DNA from: an uncultured Phycisphaerales bacterium
GTDB taxonomy: Bacteria > Planctomycetota > Phycisphaerae > Sedimentisphaerales > Anaerobacaceae
NCBI GenBank assembly: GCA_937927975.1
Contig: CALEZT010000258.1
Span: 11,657 to 75,656 of the forward strand
DNA length: 64,000 nucleotides
Direction of reading: 5' to 3'
Part shown: piece after piece, positions 51,157 through 60,343 of the stretch
How positions within the stretch are numbered: the first letter of the stretch is position 1
Layout: the number at the start of each line of letters is the position of its first letter
Translations under genes and position numbers: made by a program
Notes under the pieces: model-generated
Told to the model about the DNA's origin: nothing
Database searches by the model: none
What the model saw: only the letters and a program-made list of their open reading frames with translations

Positions 51157-53253
51157 TTACTTCCTTGCCGCCTGTTTCTCACGGCGATGATTGATGATCT
51201 CTTCGGCCAGTCGGGTCGGCACCCGGGCGTAATGCGACATCTCCATCGAGAAGGTCGCCATGCCCTTGCTCAGGCCGCGGACGATCGTGGCGTAGCCGAA
51301 CATGCTGGCCAGCGGCACTTCCGCACGGACGACGGCGCAAGTGTCCCGCGCCTCGGTCTCGACGATGATGCCTCGACGGCTGTTCAGATCGCCGACGATG
51401 GCGCCCTGGTACTCCCGCGGCATCTCGACCTCGACCTTCATGATGGGCTCCATCAGGCAGGGCTTGGATCGGCGGAAGACCTCGTTGAAGGCGTCCCGGG
51501 CCGCGATGCGGAAGGCCATCTCGCTGGAGTCTACCGCGTGGAACGAGCCGTCGTCAAGGCACATCTTGCAGCCGACGACCTCGTAGCCCGCGACGGGGCC
51601 TTTCTTCATGGCCGCCTGGAAGCCTTTGTTCACCGCCGGGATGTACTCGCCGGGGATGCGGCCGCTGGTGATGTTGTCCTCGAACTCGTACGGCGCGTCG
51701 CTGCCCGCAGGCAGGGGGACGAGCCGGCCGACCACGTGGGCGAACTGGCCGGAGCCGCCGGTCTGCTTCTTGTGGCGGTAGTCGTATTTGGCTTCGACGG
51801 TCGGGGATTCGCGGTAGCTGACGCTCGGGGCGCCGACGGTGATGTTGGCCTTGTACTCCCGACGCATCCGCTCGATGTACACGTCCAGGTGCAGCTCGCC
51901 CATGCCCGCGATGACGGTTTCGCCGGTCTCCGGGTCGGTCGAGACGCGGAACGTCGGGTCTTCCTTCATGAATCGGCTCAGCGCCTTGCCCATGCGCTCC
52001 TGGTCGGCGTTGCTGGCCGGGATGACGGACAGGCTGATCACCGGGTCGGCCACGAAGATGCTTTCGAGCGAGTAGTTGACGCCTTCGCCGCAGAGGGTGT
52101 CGCCATTGGCGCAATCCACCGCCAGCAGGGCGACGATGTCGCCCGGCCCGGCGTCGGAGATGTCCTCGCGGTCGTTGGCGTGCATGCGGACGACTCGGCC
52201 CACGCGGAGCGCCCGTCCGGTGCGGGCGTTGGTGTACTGGCCGCTCTTGGCGAGCCGGCCCTGGTAGACGCGGACGTAGCTCAACTGGCCGAACGGTTCG
52301 TCGGCGATTTTGAAGACCATCGCGGTCAACGGTGCGTCCGGGTTGGACTCCAGGGGCGTTTCGGTCCCTGCGTTGTTGTGGTCGCGGGCGAAGTACGAGC
52401 GGTCCAGCGGGCTGGGCAGATAGTCGCAGACCGCGTCCAGCAGCGCCTGAACGCCCTTGTTCTTGAAGGCCGAGCCCATCATCAGCGGGACGATGTCGCG
52501 ATTGATCGTCGCCTCGCGGATCGTCTGGCGGATCATCTCCACGCTGACGGGCTTCTCCTCCAGGAGCAGTTCCATCATTTCGTCGTTGAACATGCTCAGG
52601 GCTTCGAGCATCTCGTGCCGGGCCTTTTGTGCGGCTGCTTCATAGGCCGCGGGCATCGGACTGCGGACGATGTCTTCGCCGTCATCGCCCTCGAAGGTCA
52701 GGGCTTCCATGGCGATCAGGTCGATGACGCCCTCGAAATTGTCGCCCAGGCCCATGGGGATCTGGATCGGCACGACGTTGAGGCCCAGTTTCTCTCGAAT
52801 GTCCCGGCGGACCCGGTCGGGATCGGCACCGGTCCGGTCCATTTTGTTGATGAACGCGATGCGAGGCACGCGGTATCGCTTCATCTGTTGATCGACGGTG
52901 AACGACTGGCTCTGGACGCCTCCGACGGCGCACAGGATCATGACCGCGCCGTCCAGGACGCGGAGCGACCGCTCGACCTCGATGGTGAAGTCCACGTGGC
53001 CGGGGGTGTCGATCAGGTTGATGCTCTTGCCGTTCCACTGGACCTGCGTGGCCGCGGAGGTGATGGTGATGCCCCGTTCGCGTTCGAGTTCCATGAAGTC
53101 CATGGTGGCGCCGCCCTTGCCGTTGCCGTCATGAACCTCCTGCATGCGGTGAATCCTGCCGCAATAGAAAAGGATACGCTCGCTCAAGGTTGTCTTGCCC
53201 GAGTCGATGTGTGCCGAGATACCGATGTTGCGAATCTTGCCGATCTTTTCCAT
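51157..53253 (-). CDS. fusA: Elongation factor G (spdEFG1 / mitochondrial-EFG1-like)
   Basis: 698 residues from the ATG at 53253 (TTGGAGTT upstream); the frame is open further upstream but [22 protein letters not shown] is the expected start. A translational GTPase that moves tRNAs and mRNA through the ribosome. GTPase motifs: [38 protein letters not shown]. Later domains include [14 protein letters not shown] and [12 protein letters not shown]. The AHIDSGKTT form (Ser instead of the usual Ala) and ITITSAAT recall mitochondrial EFG1 and the spirochaete-planctomycete-delta spdEFG1 group. No str-operon genes adjoin it. It has its own promoter at 53475-53503. Confidence 0.94.
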   Translation of the reverse strand: MEKIGKIRNIGISAHIDSGKTTLSERILFYCGRIHRMQEVHDGNGKGGATMDFMELERERGITITSAATQVQWNGKSINLIDTPGHVDFTIEVERSLRVLDGAVMILCAVGGVQSQSFTVDQQMKRYRVPRIAFINKMDRTGADPDRVRRDIREKLGLNVVPIQIPMGLGDNFEGVIDLIAMEALTFEGDDGEDIVRSPMPAAYEAAAQKARHEMLEALSMFNDEMMELLLEEKPVSVEMIRQTIREATINRDIVPLMMGSAFKNKGVQALLDAVCDYLPSPLDRSYFARDHNNAGTETPLESNPDAPLTAMVFKIADEPFGQLSYVRVYQGRLAKSGQYTNARTGRALRVGRVVRMHANDREDISDAGPGDIVALLAVDCANGDTLCGEGVNYSLESIFVADPVISLSVIPASNADQERMGKALSRFMKEDPTFRVSTDPETGETVIAGMGELHLDVYIERMRREYKANITVGAPSVSYRESPTVEAKYDYRHKKQTGGSGQFAHVVGRLVPLPAGSDAPYEFEDNITSGRIPGEYIPAVNKGFQAAMKKGPVAGYEVVGCKMCLDDGSFHAVDSSEMAFRIAARDAFNEVFRRSKPCLMEPIMKVEVEMPREYQGAIVGDLNSRRGIIVETEARDTCAVVRAEVPLASMFGYATIVRGLSKGMATFSMEMSHYARVPTRLAEEIINHRREKQAARK

Positions 53254-53474
53254 AACTCCAAAACCATCTTCAACTACGACCCTGGGTCCGGCCGCACGAT
53301 GGTGCGTCAAGACCTCAACCCGTCCGCCTGCCGAAGCACCTGGCGGCTGGGCACTGTTCTTGTACTCCTCGCTCCCCGGATAGTCGCTCGCCGCGAGGTG
53401 CGAGCCTGCTGTGAATCCCCGGTGAAGAAGCCGCGTTATCCCCCCGTCCATCACCAAAGCGAGAACGAAGAAGA

Positions 53475-53503
53475 ATTGTACAGAAGCATCGGCACAATTG
53501 CAA
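53475..53503 (-). promoter_or_regulatory. Sigma-70-like promoter for EF-G
   Basis: On the minus strand TTGCAA, a 17-base spacer and TACAAT, with a leader of about 215 bases. Confidence 0.6.
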
Positions 53504-53580
53504 CTGGAATTGCGTTAATGTTACGATAATTCAGGGGAGGGGTTCGTCGCGTTTTCTCGCAGATTTTGTGGATTTTTCTC

Positions 53581-53607
53581 TTGACTTCCGGGATTTGACG
53601 ATATAAT
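53581..53607 (+). promoter_or_regulatory. Promoter for the GLUG gene cluster
   Basis: TTGACT and a perfect TATAAT with a short 15-base spacer; the leader to 53941 is about 325 bases and holds no supported gene. Confidence 0.5.
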
Positions 53608-53940
53608 GAAAATTGCGAAGGCGGACCTTTGACGTCTTATCATATTGGTTTGCCATCATATTATCCGACACTTCATACGGGTCCGGGCTTCGCGAGAACC
53701 GGCTGTACGTGTTGGGAGAAAGTCATCTTCGAGTCATTCTAGTTCCGTCATGCCCTTGTGCCGATTTGGGGTTTTGTACCTTCGGCGCGAGGCGTCATGG
53801 TGAACGTACGCCGGCTCAACGGGCTCCCCGGGCGCGAAATCCGCGTTTTGGGCCCCCAGAAACACCTCTGGATTCCATGCTGAAGACACTGCGCCTTCAG
53901 CGGTTATCATTTGATCATCCAGATTCTGGAGGAAAAGGCC

Positions 53941-55911
53941 ATGAACCACGCCTGGAATCCCATCGCCAGAGGCATCGTCTGCGCCGCAATCGTCCTATTC
54001 TGCACGAGTATGGTGAGGGGCCAATGCATGCAAGGCTCGGGCAGGCCGGACGATCCATTTCAAATCGCCACGCCCGAACAACTCGCCCTCGTCGGGTCGG
54101 AGGTGGGTTACTCGAAGCGCCATTACGTGCTTGTCGCTTCCATCGATCTATCCGGTGCGGTTCGGTCTTCGCCCGTGATCCCGCACTTTTCCGGGAGTCT
54201 CGATGGAAGGGGCTACGCGATACGGGGACTGACGGCGCGAGGGCCCGGTTCCCAAGGCCTGTTCGGGCGGATTGAAGAGGGGGGCCGGGTCGTGAACCTC
54301 CAACTGGAGGACGTCAGCCTGGCCGGAACGGACATTGTGGGCGGGCTGGCCGCGGTCAATGCCGGCGCTGTCTCCAACTGCCATATCGTCGGGCGGGTGG
54401 CCGGCACAGGGCGGGACATGGGCGCGATTCCCGGCGGAAACGGCGATGTCGGGGGGCTTATCGGGGTCAATACCGGGACGATCACGGATTGCTCCAGTGC
54501 TGCCTTCGTCTCGGGGATCAAGTACGTGGGCGGGCTCGTCGGCGTCAATAAAGGAACCGTTACGGGCTCATCGAGCGCCGCCGACGTCTCGGGCAACGAG
54601 GGGGTTGGAGGGCTTGCAGGATGCAACCCGGGCGGAGCCCTCCGCAACTGTGGTAGCACATCACTGGTTTCCGGCAACCTCCACATCGGAGGTTTGGCCG
54701 GCGTCAACAAGGGGAGCATCTCAGCGAGTTACTCGGACAGCGACGTAATAGGAGAGAGGGCCCTTGGTGGGCTGGTTGGCTCCAATGGAGGCGTAGTCTC
54801 CATCTGCTATTCCGCAGGATCCGTCATTGGCAAGAGCAACGTGGGTGGATTGGCTGGGGTGAGCGAAACCGGACTCTTCTCGTGCTATTCCATCGCAACC
54901 GTCACGGCCGACGCGACGGCCGACAAGCGATATGTTGGCGGGCTGGTGGGCGAGGGGGGCTATGGGGCTGCGTGCAGGAACTGCTATTTCCTGGCCCCGG
55001 CCGACGGCGGCGGCCCGGACAACAAGGCAGGGACACCGCTGAGAGCCGCCCAGATGAAACAGCGATCCAGCTTCCCCAGTTGGGACTTCTGGGGGACCGC
55101 TGTCGACGGCGACGCCGATTCGTGGTTCATGCCGGCCGATGGATTCCCGGTCCTGTCCTGGCAGACGGAAGTCACGGGATTGCAGGCGGTTCCGGATGTG
55201 GCGGGGCTCTCGCTCGATCAGGCCCGGACGGCTTTGGCGGCGGCAGGGTTCGTCCCGGGGACCCTGAGCTACGACTTCCACCGCACCCTGGCATCGGACG
55301 TGGTCATCCGAGCGTATCCCTGGTGGGGCGCCGGGACCGGTGAAGCCATCGATCTGGTCCTCAGTTCGGGCAAGGCGTACGACTGGACCGACAATTCGGG
55401 CGACGGAACCGCGGAGAATCCGTACCAGATCGAGACCGCCGGCCAGCTCGAGTCGCTGATCGACCACGCGGAACTCTGGGACAAACACTTCATTCTCATC
55501 GCCGATCTGGACATGGGCGGAAGGAACTACCCAAGAGGCGTGATCGCCTGGGACGGACCGAGGGCAGCTCCTTTCGGCGGGACGTTCGCCGGGACGTTCG
55601 ATGGACGCGACCACACCATTCGCAACCTGTCCATCCTGGGCAATGGTTCCTACGACCGTGCGAGTCTATTCGCCAGGGTGGGCTCATCGGGCCGCGTCAG
55701 CAACCTTCGATTGCTCAACGCCTGCGTAACGGGTGCACGTAACACGAGCTTCATAGCCAGTTACAACTACGGGACTCTGATCAATTGTTCCGTGGTTGGC
55801 GGCATCGCGAGCAGCACGTCCTGGAACGGCTTGGTGACCTGGAACGACGGCCAGATCGTTGACTGCTATGTGGATGGTGTACTGGTCGTGGGACCGGCCG
55901 AAGGGAAATGA
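53941..55911 (+). CDS. Secreted GLUG-repeat protein with PASTA-like domain (1)
   Basis: 656 residues from the ATG at 53941 (GGAGG upstream; a TTG at 53911 is in frame but unlikely). Signal peptide about 1-27. Starts with GSGRPDDPFQIATPEQLALVG, a common opening of GLUG proteins. Residues about 130-360 hold at least seven GLUG-type repeats (GGLVGVNKGTVTGSSSAADV and variants), which form a beta-solenoid. Residues about 417-475 resemble a PASTA domain (VPDVAGLSLDQARTALAAAG ... IDLVLSSG). The region after it repeats the opening (GTAENPYQIETAGQLESL) with a second short GLUG-like part. Probably a secreted or surface adhesin-like protein; no enzyme motif. Confidence 0.85.
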   Translation: MNHAWNPIARGIVCAAIVLFCTSMVRGQCMQGSGRPDDPFQIATPEQLALVGSEVGYSKRHYVLVASIDLSGAVRSSPVIPHFSGSLDGRGYAIRGLTARGPGSQGLFGRIEEGGRVVNLQLEDVSLAGTDIVGGLAAVNAGAVSNCHIVGRVAGTGRDMGAIPGGNGDVGGLIGVNTGTITDCSSAAFVSGIKYVGGLVGVNKGTVTGSSSAADVSGNEGVGGLAGCNPGGALRNCGSTSLVSGNLHIGGLAGVNKGSISASYSDSDVIGERALGGLVGSNGGVVSICYSAGSVIGKSNVGGLAGVSETGLFSCYSIATVTADATADKRYVGGLVGEGGYGAACRNCYFLAPADGGGPDNKAGTPLRAAQMKQRSSFPSWDFWGTAVDGDADSWFMPADGFPVLSWQTEVTGLQAVPDVAGLSLDQARTALAAAGFVPGTLSYDFHRTLASDVVIRAYPWWGAGTGEAIDLVLSSGKAYDWTDNSGDGTAENPYQIETAGQLESLIDHAELWDKHFILIADLDMGGRNYPRGVIAWDGPRAAPFGGTFAGTFDGRDHTIRNLSILGNGSYDRASLFARVGSSGRVSNLRLLNACVTGARNTSFIASYNYGTLINCSVVGGIASSTSWNGLVTWNDGQIVDCYVDGVLVVGPAEGK

Positions 55912-55976
55912 GGCGGGTGATCCATCGCATGTTTGCGTGTTCTCATAGCTTCATCATACAGGTGAAAGGGACGAAC

Positions 55977-57893
55977 ATGGCATCATTGAGGAACTATAGA
56001 CGGATGTGCGGCGTTCTGTTGGCGGCTCTCAGCCTGGGGTATTCTGTCACGGGCTGGGCCGCAGAGTTCGCCGGAGGGACAGGGGAGCCGAACGATCCAT
56101 TTCAAATCGCCACGGCCGAGCAATTGATCGCGATCGGCTCGGACCCGAATTTGGCCAAGAGCCATTTTGTTCTCACGGCTTCGATCGACCTGTCGGGCAC
56201 GACGTGGTGGTCGGCTGTGATCCCATCCTTTTCCGGCAGCTTCGATGGGAACGGCTTTGCGATCCGTGGGTTCACGGCCCGCGGCATCGACTCCCTCGGT
56301 CTTTTCGAGCGAATCGACAGCGCCGGGCGAGTCACGAACCTCCGCATGGAGGACGTCGATCTTACAGGCGTCGGGTACGTCGGCGCCCTGGCGGCGTACA
56401 ATGCCGGCGCTGTCTACGACTGCGGCAGTACAGGGACTGTCATCAGTACGGGTCACCTTGCCGGCGGGCTTGTCGGGTACAACGCCGGGATCGTCGCGGG
56501 TTCATTCAGCGCCGTCCAAGTGACGGGAAACAGCTCTGTCGGCGGTCTGGTCGGGAGCAACGCCAGAGGCATCCTGGCCTATTGCCACAGCGCCGGGGCC
56601 GTCCTGGGCTACTCTTACGTGGGCGGACTGGCAGGCAGCAACGACGGGAGCATTACCGGATGCTATGCCGATGGCGAAGTGATCGGAGCCAGCGGTCTGG
56701 GCGGTCTGGTGGGCAGCAACCTGGGGCTCGTCCGCTGGTCTTACGCGGCGGGAACTGTCGCAGGCGGAAATGACGCCGGTGGACTGGTGGGATACAATCA
56801 GAAGACGATTCTCTCCAGCTACTCCGTCGCGGACGTCACGAGCCGCGGGAAGTACACCGAGCCCCGTTTTGGAGGGCTGGTGGGCAGAGGCGCCAACCTC
56901 ACCATGGTTGTGAGGGACTCCTATTTCCTGGCCCCTTCCGACGGCGGCGCACCCGACAACAAGATCGGCAAGCCACTGACGATCGCGCAGTTGACGCAGC
57001 AGGCCAGTTTCCCCGCCTGGGATTTCTGGGGCGCCGACGCCGATGGGGTCGGCGGTCATTGGTTCATGCCGGCCGATTCGTTCCCGGTTCTGGCCTGGCA
57101 GACCGAGGTCACGGGTCTGCGAAACGTCCCGAACGTGACGGGTCTGCCCCTCGATTGGGCACAGGCGGCCCTTACCGCGGCCGGCTTCGTCCCGGGCGAC
57201 GTCCGTTACGACTTCCACCGAACGCTTCCCGCCGGCTGTGTCATCCACGCGGAACCCCATTCCGTGCTCCCGGTCGGCGCGACCGTCGGTCTGGTCGCCA
57301 GTTCGGGCGAGGCTTACGATTGGGCCGACAACCCGGGCGATGGTTCCGAAGCCGACCCCTATCAGATCGCGACCGCGGGACAGTTGGAGTCTCTGACCGA
57401 CCACCCCGAACTCTGGGACAGTCACTTCGTCCTGACCGCCGATGTGGACCTGAGGGGCAGGACGTATCAGGCGGCTCTGATCGCGCCGGGCACGCACAGC
57501 ACAACCGCCGGCTTCCAGGGCACCCCCTTCACGGGTTCTCTCGACGGCCAGGGCCATGCGATCCACAACCTGTTCATTCAGGCGGACGGCCAGGGTTACG
57601 CGGGTCTGTTCGGCATGATCGGCAAGACAGGCCGGGTCGAGAGGCTGGGTCTTGAGGATGCGATCGTGAAGACTCCCTCCATCGTTGGCACGCCGAGTCG
57701 CAGCGGGAGCCTCGCGTCGTCCTATCTCGGCGTCCTGGCCGGGGGCAACGAAGGCGCGATCGCCGACTGCTCGGCCGTCGGCGGCATCGTGATCGGCGCC
57801 AGTCCCGGCGACGGCCTCGTGGGCGTCAACCGCGGCACCGTGACCGACTGCTCCGTGGACGTGGTGGTCACAGGATCGACCACAGGACGATAG
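55977..57893 (+). CDS. Secreted GLUG-repeat protein with PASTA-like domain (2)
   Basis: 638 residues from the ATG at 55977 (GTGAAAGGG upstream). Signal peptide about 1-24 (VLLAALSLGYSVTGWAAE). It has the same architecture as its upstream paralogue: opening GGTGEPNDPFQIATAEQL, GLUG solenoid about 110-300 (GGLVGSNARGILAYCHSAGAV, GGLAGSNDGSITGCYADGEV), a WFMPADSFPVLAWQTEVTG link, a PASTA-like domain about 383-445 (VPNVTGLPLDWAQAALTAAG) and a second opening-like segment. It lies 65 bp after the first gene and 28 bp before the third, so the three are likely cotranscribed tandem duplicates. Confidence 0.85.
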   Translation: MASLRNYRRMCGVLLAALSLGYSVTGWAAEFAGGTGEPNDPFQIATAEQLIAIGSDPNLAKSHFVLTASIDLSGTTWWSAVIPSFSGSFDGNGFAIRGFTARGIDSLGLFERIDSAGRVTNLRMEDVDLTGVGYVGALAAYNAGAVYDCGSTGTVISTGHLAGGLVGYNAGIVAGSFSAVQVTGNSSVGGLVGSNARGILAYCHSAGAVLGYSYVGGLAGSNDGSITGCYADGEVIGASGLGGLVGSNLGLVRWSYAAGTVAGGNDAGGLVGYNQKTILSSYSVADVTSRGKYTEPRFGGLVGRGANLTMVVRDSYFLAPSDGGAPDNKIGKPLTIAQLTQQASFPAWDFWGADADGVGGHWFMPADSFPVLAWQTEVTGLRNVPNVTGLPLDWAQAALTAAGFVPGDVRYDFHRTLPAGCVIHAEPHSVLPVGATVGLVASSGEAYDWADNPGDGSEADPYQIATAGQLESLTDHPELWDSHFVLTADVDLRGRTYQAALIAPGTHSTTAGFQGTPFTGSLDGQGHAIHNLFIQADGQGYAGLFGMIGKTGRVERLGLEDAIVKTPSIVGTPSRSGSLASSYLGVLAGGNEGAIADCSAVGGIVIGASPGDGLVGVNRGTVTDCSVDVVVTGSTTGR

Positions 57894-57921
57894 CTGCATT
57901 CCATTCGTGGAGGGAACGACC

Positions 57922-60258
57922 ATGGCGACTTTGCGGAATCATCAAGTAATGTGCAGTGTTCTGGCAATCATTCTGGTTCTGGGGTATGGCGCTGCGGCGT
58001 GGGGCGTGGAATTTGCCGGCGGGACCGGCGAGCCGAACGATCCCTATCAAATTGCCACGGCCGAGCAGCTTGCCGGCATCGGAGAGAATCGCGAGTTGCT
58101 CACCCAACACTATGTCCTCATCAATGACATCGATCTGGACCCGAATCTGCCGGGCGGGAAGGTCTTCTCACAGAGCCTCATCGCCCCGGAGATCCGCAAT
58201 ACGCACGGGTTGATCTCCGGCTACTTCAAAGGCTCCTTCGACGGCGGCGGCCACGTCGTTCACAACTTGACGATTCACAGCGACAAGGCCCTTGCCGCGG
58301 GGCTGTTCGGCTATATCGACTCGCCGTCGCAGATCAAGAACCTGGGACTCCGTGGCGTGGACATCCGCCGATCCGGCGCCGGCAGACAGGCCATCGTTGG
58401 CGGAGGGCTCGTCGCGTTCAATGCCGGCGGAGCGATCCTCGGCTGCTACGCGACCGGCAGCGTGGTGGAGACCTATCAGTTCACGCCCTATCCCTGGGAC
58501 GCCGGCGACAGCGACATCATCGGCGGCCTGATCGGGCAGAACAACGGCCTCGTACACGACTGCTACGCGATCGTGGATGTGGAGGGAGATGGAATTGTCG
58601 GCGGTCTCGTCGGGCTCAACACCGGTGCGATCCGCTTCTCTTTTGCGGCGGGGGCCCCCTATGGTAGCGGATGGGTAGGGGGCCTCGCCGGCCGCAACGA
58701 CGCCGGCACGGTGGTGGATTCCTATTGGGATTCTGAGACCGGCGTCGCCGCGACCGGCGACCAGGGCACGGCCCGAACCACAGCCGAGATGATGGCTCGC
58801 GAGACGTACGAACCCTGGATCTACACGGGCGCATGGACTCTCAATGACGGCAGGGACTATCCGCATTTGTCATGGGAGAAGGTAGAGGGGCCCCCGATCG
58901 GCGACATACCACCCGCCTACGCCGGCGGCAGCGGCGCTCCCGACGACCCATTCCAGATCGACACGGCCGAGCAGTTCATCGCGATCGCCTATCGGCCCGT
59001 CGACTTCGACAAGAGCTTCGTCCTTACGGCCGATCTCGATTTCCGCGGCGTGGACTCCAACGATGTCCTGCCCATCGGCCTGGAGCAACTGGCTTTCAGC
59101 GGCCGGTTCGACGGCCGGGGCCACAGTCTGTCGAACCTCTCCATTCTGCGGCCCGGCGACCAGTGCGTCGGCGTCTTCGGAGTCGTTGGCCCGTCCAGCG
59201 TGTTCCCCCGCGGGCAGAGGATCAACTACACTGTCGAAGACAATGACCGCTTTGGCTGGGGTTATGGCCAGTCCGGAAGCCGGTTCGATCCGCCGCCACC
59301 CGCGTGGACCGTCCCGATCGGGAATCTGCATCTTTGCGACGTGACGGTCGTGGGGCGGGAGTACGTCGGCGGCCTGATTGGCTTGGGTCAGGTTGTGGTG
59401 GAAGATTGTTCGGTGAACGGAGAAGTCATCGGCCTGTCCATGGTCGGCGGCCTGCTCGGACGCTCAATGCGAGGCGGCCTGGCTCGGTGTTCCGTCGATG
59501 CTTCGGTGACCGGCGAATTCGCCGTGGGGGGCCTGACCGGGGCCACATGGCCTGGAGACGGGCTGACTGTGGAGGATTGTCACGTCCGCGGCGGTGTGAC
59601 CGGCCAACTGCACACCGGTGGCTTGATCGGTTCCTCGCAGGGGTCGAAAAAGGGCGACTCCATCCGCCGCTGCTCCGCCGCATGCGATGTGCAGGGGCGG
59701 TACGTCACCGGCGGTTGTCTCGGCCTGGCAGTCGGCGCGAATATTGCCCAGTGCTCCGCGCGCGGCGCAGTCACAGGCGAAAGCTGGTTGGGCGGCTTCG
59801 CGGGGCAGATCCCATATACGACCATCAGCGACAGCTACTGTATCTCCGACGTGTCCGGTCATCGGCGCGTGGGCGGATTCGTCGGCTGGACGCGAGAGGA
59901 GTCCATCGCCCGCTGCTATGCGGCCTGTACGGTGAGCGCATCCGACGTGGACCCGAACAGTCCCTTGGTGGGCGGCTTCGCAGGTCACGGCGGCTCGACC
60001 AGCCCCAGTCTGGTTGGGACATGCGTGGTGGAAGCCGAGGACTGCTTCTGGGACGCGGAACTCTCCGGCCCGGTCACGGCCGTGGGCAATTGCTCGATCA
60101 GCACCCCGTTCATTCAGGGCCTGACCACAGCCCAGATGCAGACCGCTTCGTCCTTCGTCACGGCCGGCTGGGATTTCGAGAACGTTTGGACGATTTGCGA
60201 GGGACGGGATTATCCTCGGTTGCGGTGGGAATCTGTGAATTGTGAGGTGGGGCCGTGA
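57922..60258 (+). CDS. Secreted GLUG-repeat protein (3), without PASTA
   Basis: 778 residues from the ATG at 57922 behind GGAGGGAAC; a GTG at 57907 is in frame. Signal peptide about 1-29. Two consecutive opening-plus-solenoid units: GGTGEPNDPYQIATAEQLAG with GLUG repeats to about 290, then GGSGAPDDPFQIDTAEQF with a longer set to about 720 (GGLIGLGQVVVEDCSVNGEV, GGFAGQIPYTTISDSYCISDV). Each unit ends with a DYPxLxWE motif (GRDYPHLSWEKV; GRDYPRLRWESV). The PASTA-like link of the two upstream paralogues is missing. Probably an extracellular structural or adhesive protein. Confidence 0.85.
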   Translation: MATLRNHQVMCSVLAIILVLGYGAAAWGVEFAGGTGEPNDPYQIATAEQLAGIGENRELLTQHYVLINDIDLDPNLPGGKVFSQSLIAPEIRNTHGLISGYFKGSFDGGGHVVHNLTIHSDKALAAGLFGYIDSPSQIKNLGLRGVDIRRSGAGRQAIVGGGLVAFNAGGAILGCYATGSVVETYQFTPYPWDAGDSDIIGGLIGQNNGLVHDCYAIVDVEGDGIVGGLVGLNTGAIRFSFAAGAPYGSGWVGGLAGRNDAGTVVDSYWDSETGVAATGDQGTARTTAEMMARETYEPWIYTGAWTLNDGRDYPHLSWEKVEGPPIGDIPPAYAGGSGAPDDPFQIDTAEQFIAIAYRPVDFDKSFVLTADLDFRGVDSNDVLPIGLEQLAFSGRFDGRGHSLSNLSILRPGDQCVGVFGVVGPSSVFPRGQRINYTVEDNDRFGWGYGQSGSRFDPPPPAWTVPIGNLHLCDVTVVGREYVGGLIGLGQVVVEDCSVNGEVIGLSMVGGLLGRSMRGGLARCSVDASVTGEFAVGGLTGATWPGDGLTVEDCHVRGGVTGQLHTGGLIGSSQGSKKGDSIRRCSAACDVQGRYVTGGCLGLAVGANIAQCSARGAVTGESWLGGFAGQIPYTTISDSYCISDVSGHRRVGGFVGWTREESIARCYAACTVSASDVDPNSPLVGGFAGHGGSTSPSLVGTCVVEAEDCFWDAELSGPVTAVGNCSISTPFIQGLTTAQMQTASSFVTAGWDFENVWTICEGRDYPRLRWESVNCEVGP

Positions 60259-60304
60259 TGTTATAGGGCGATTGTGGTGAAGCTGTCATCATAAGTGTTC
60301 GATA

Positions 60305-60313
60305 TGGTATAAT
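60305..60313 (+). promoter_or_regulatory. Extended -10 promoter for the alpha-2-macroglobulin gene
   Basis: TGGTATAAT: a perfect TATAAT with TG one base upstream. No good -35 was found. The leader would be about 24 bases. Confidence 0.45.
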
Positions 60314-60343
60314 CAGATTGTACAGCAGTATGGAGAAATGGGT

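Noticed and set aside
50965..53529. Plus-strand 854-residue open frame
   Set aside because: Antisense to EF-G.
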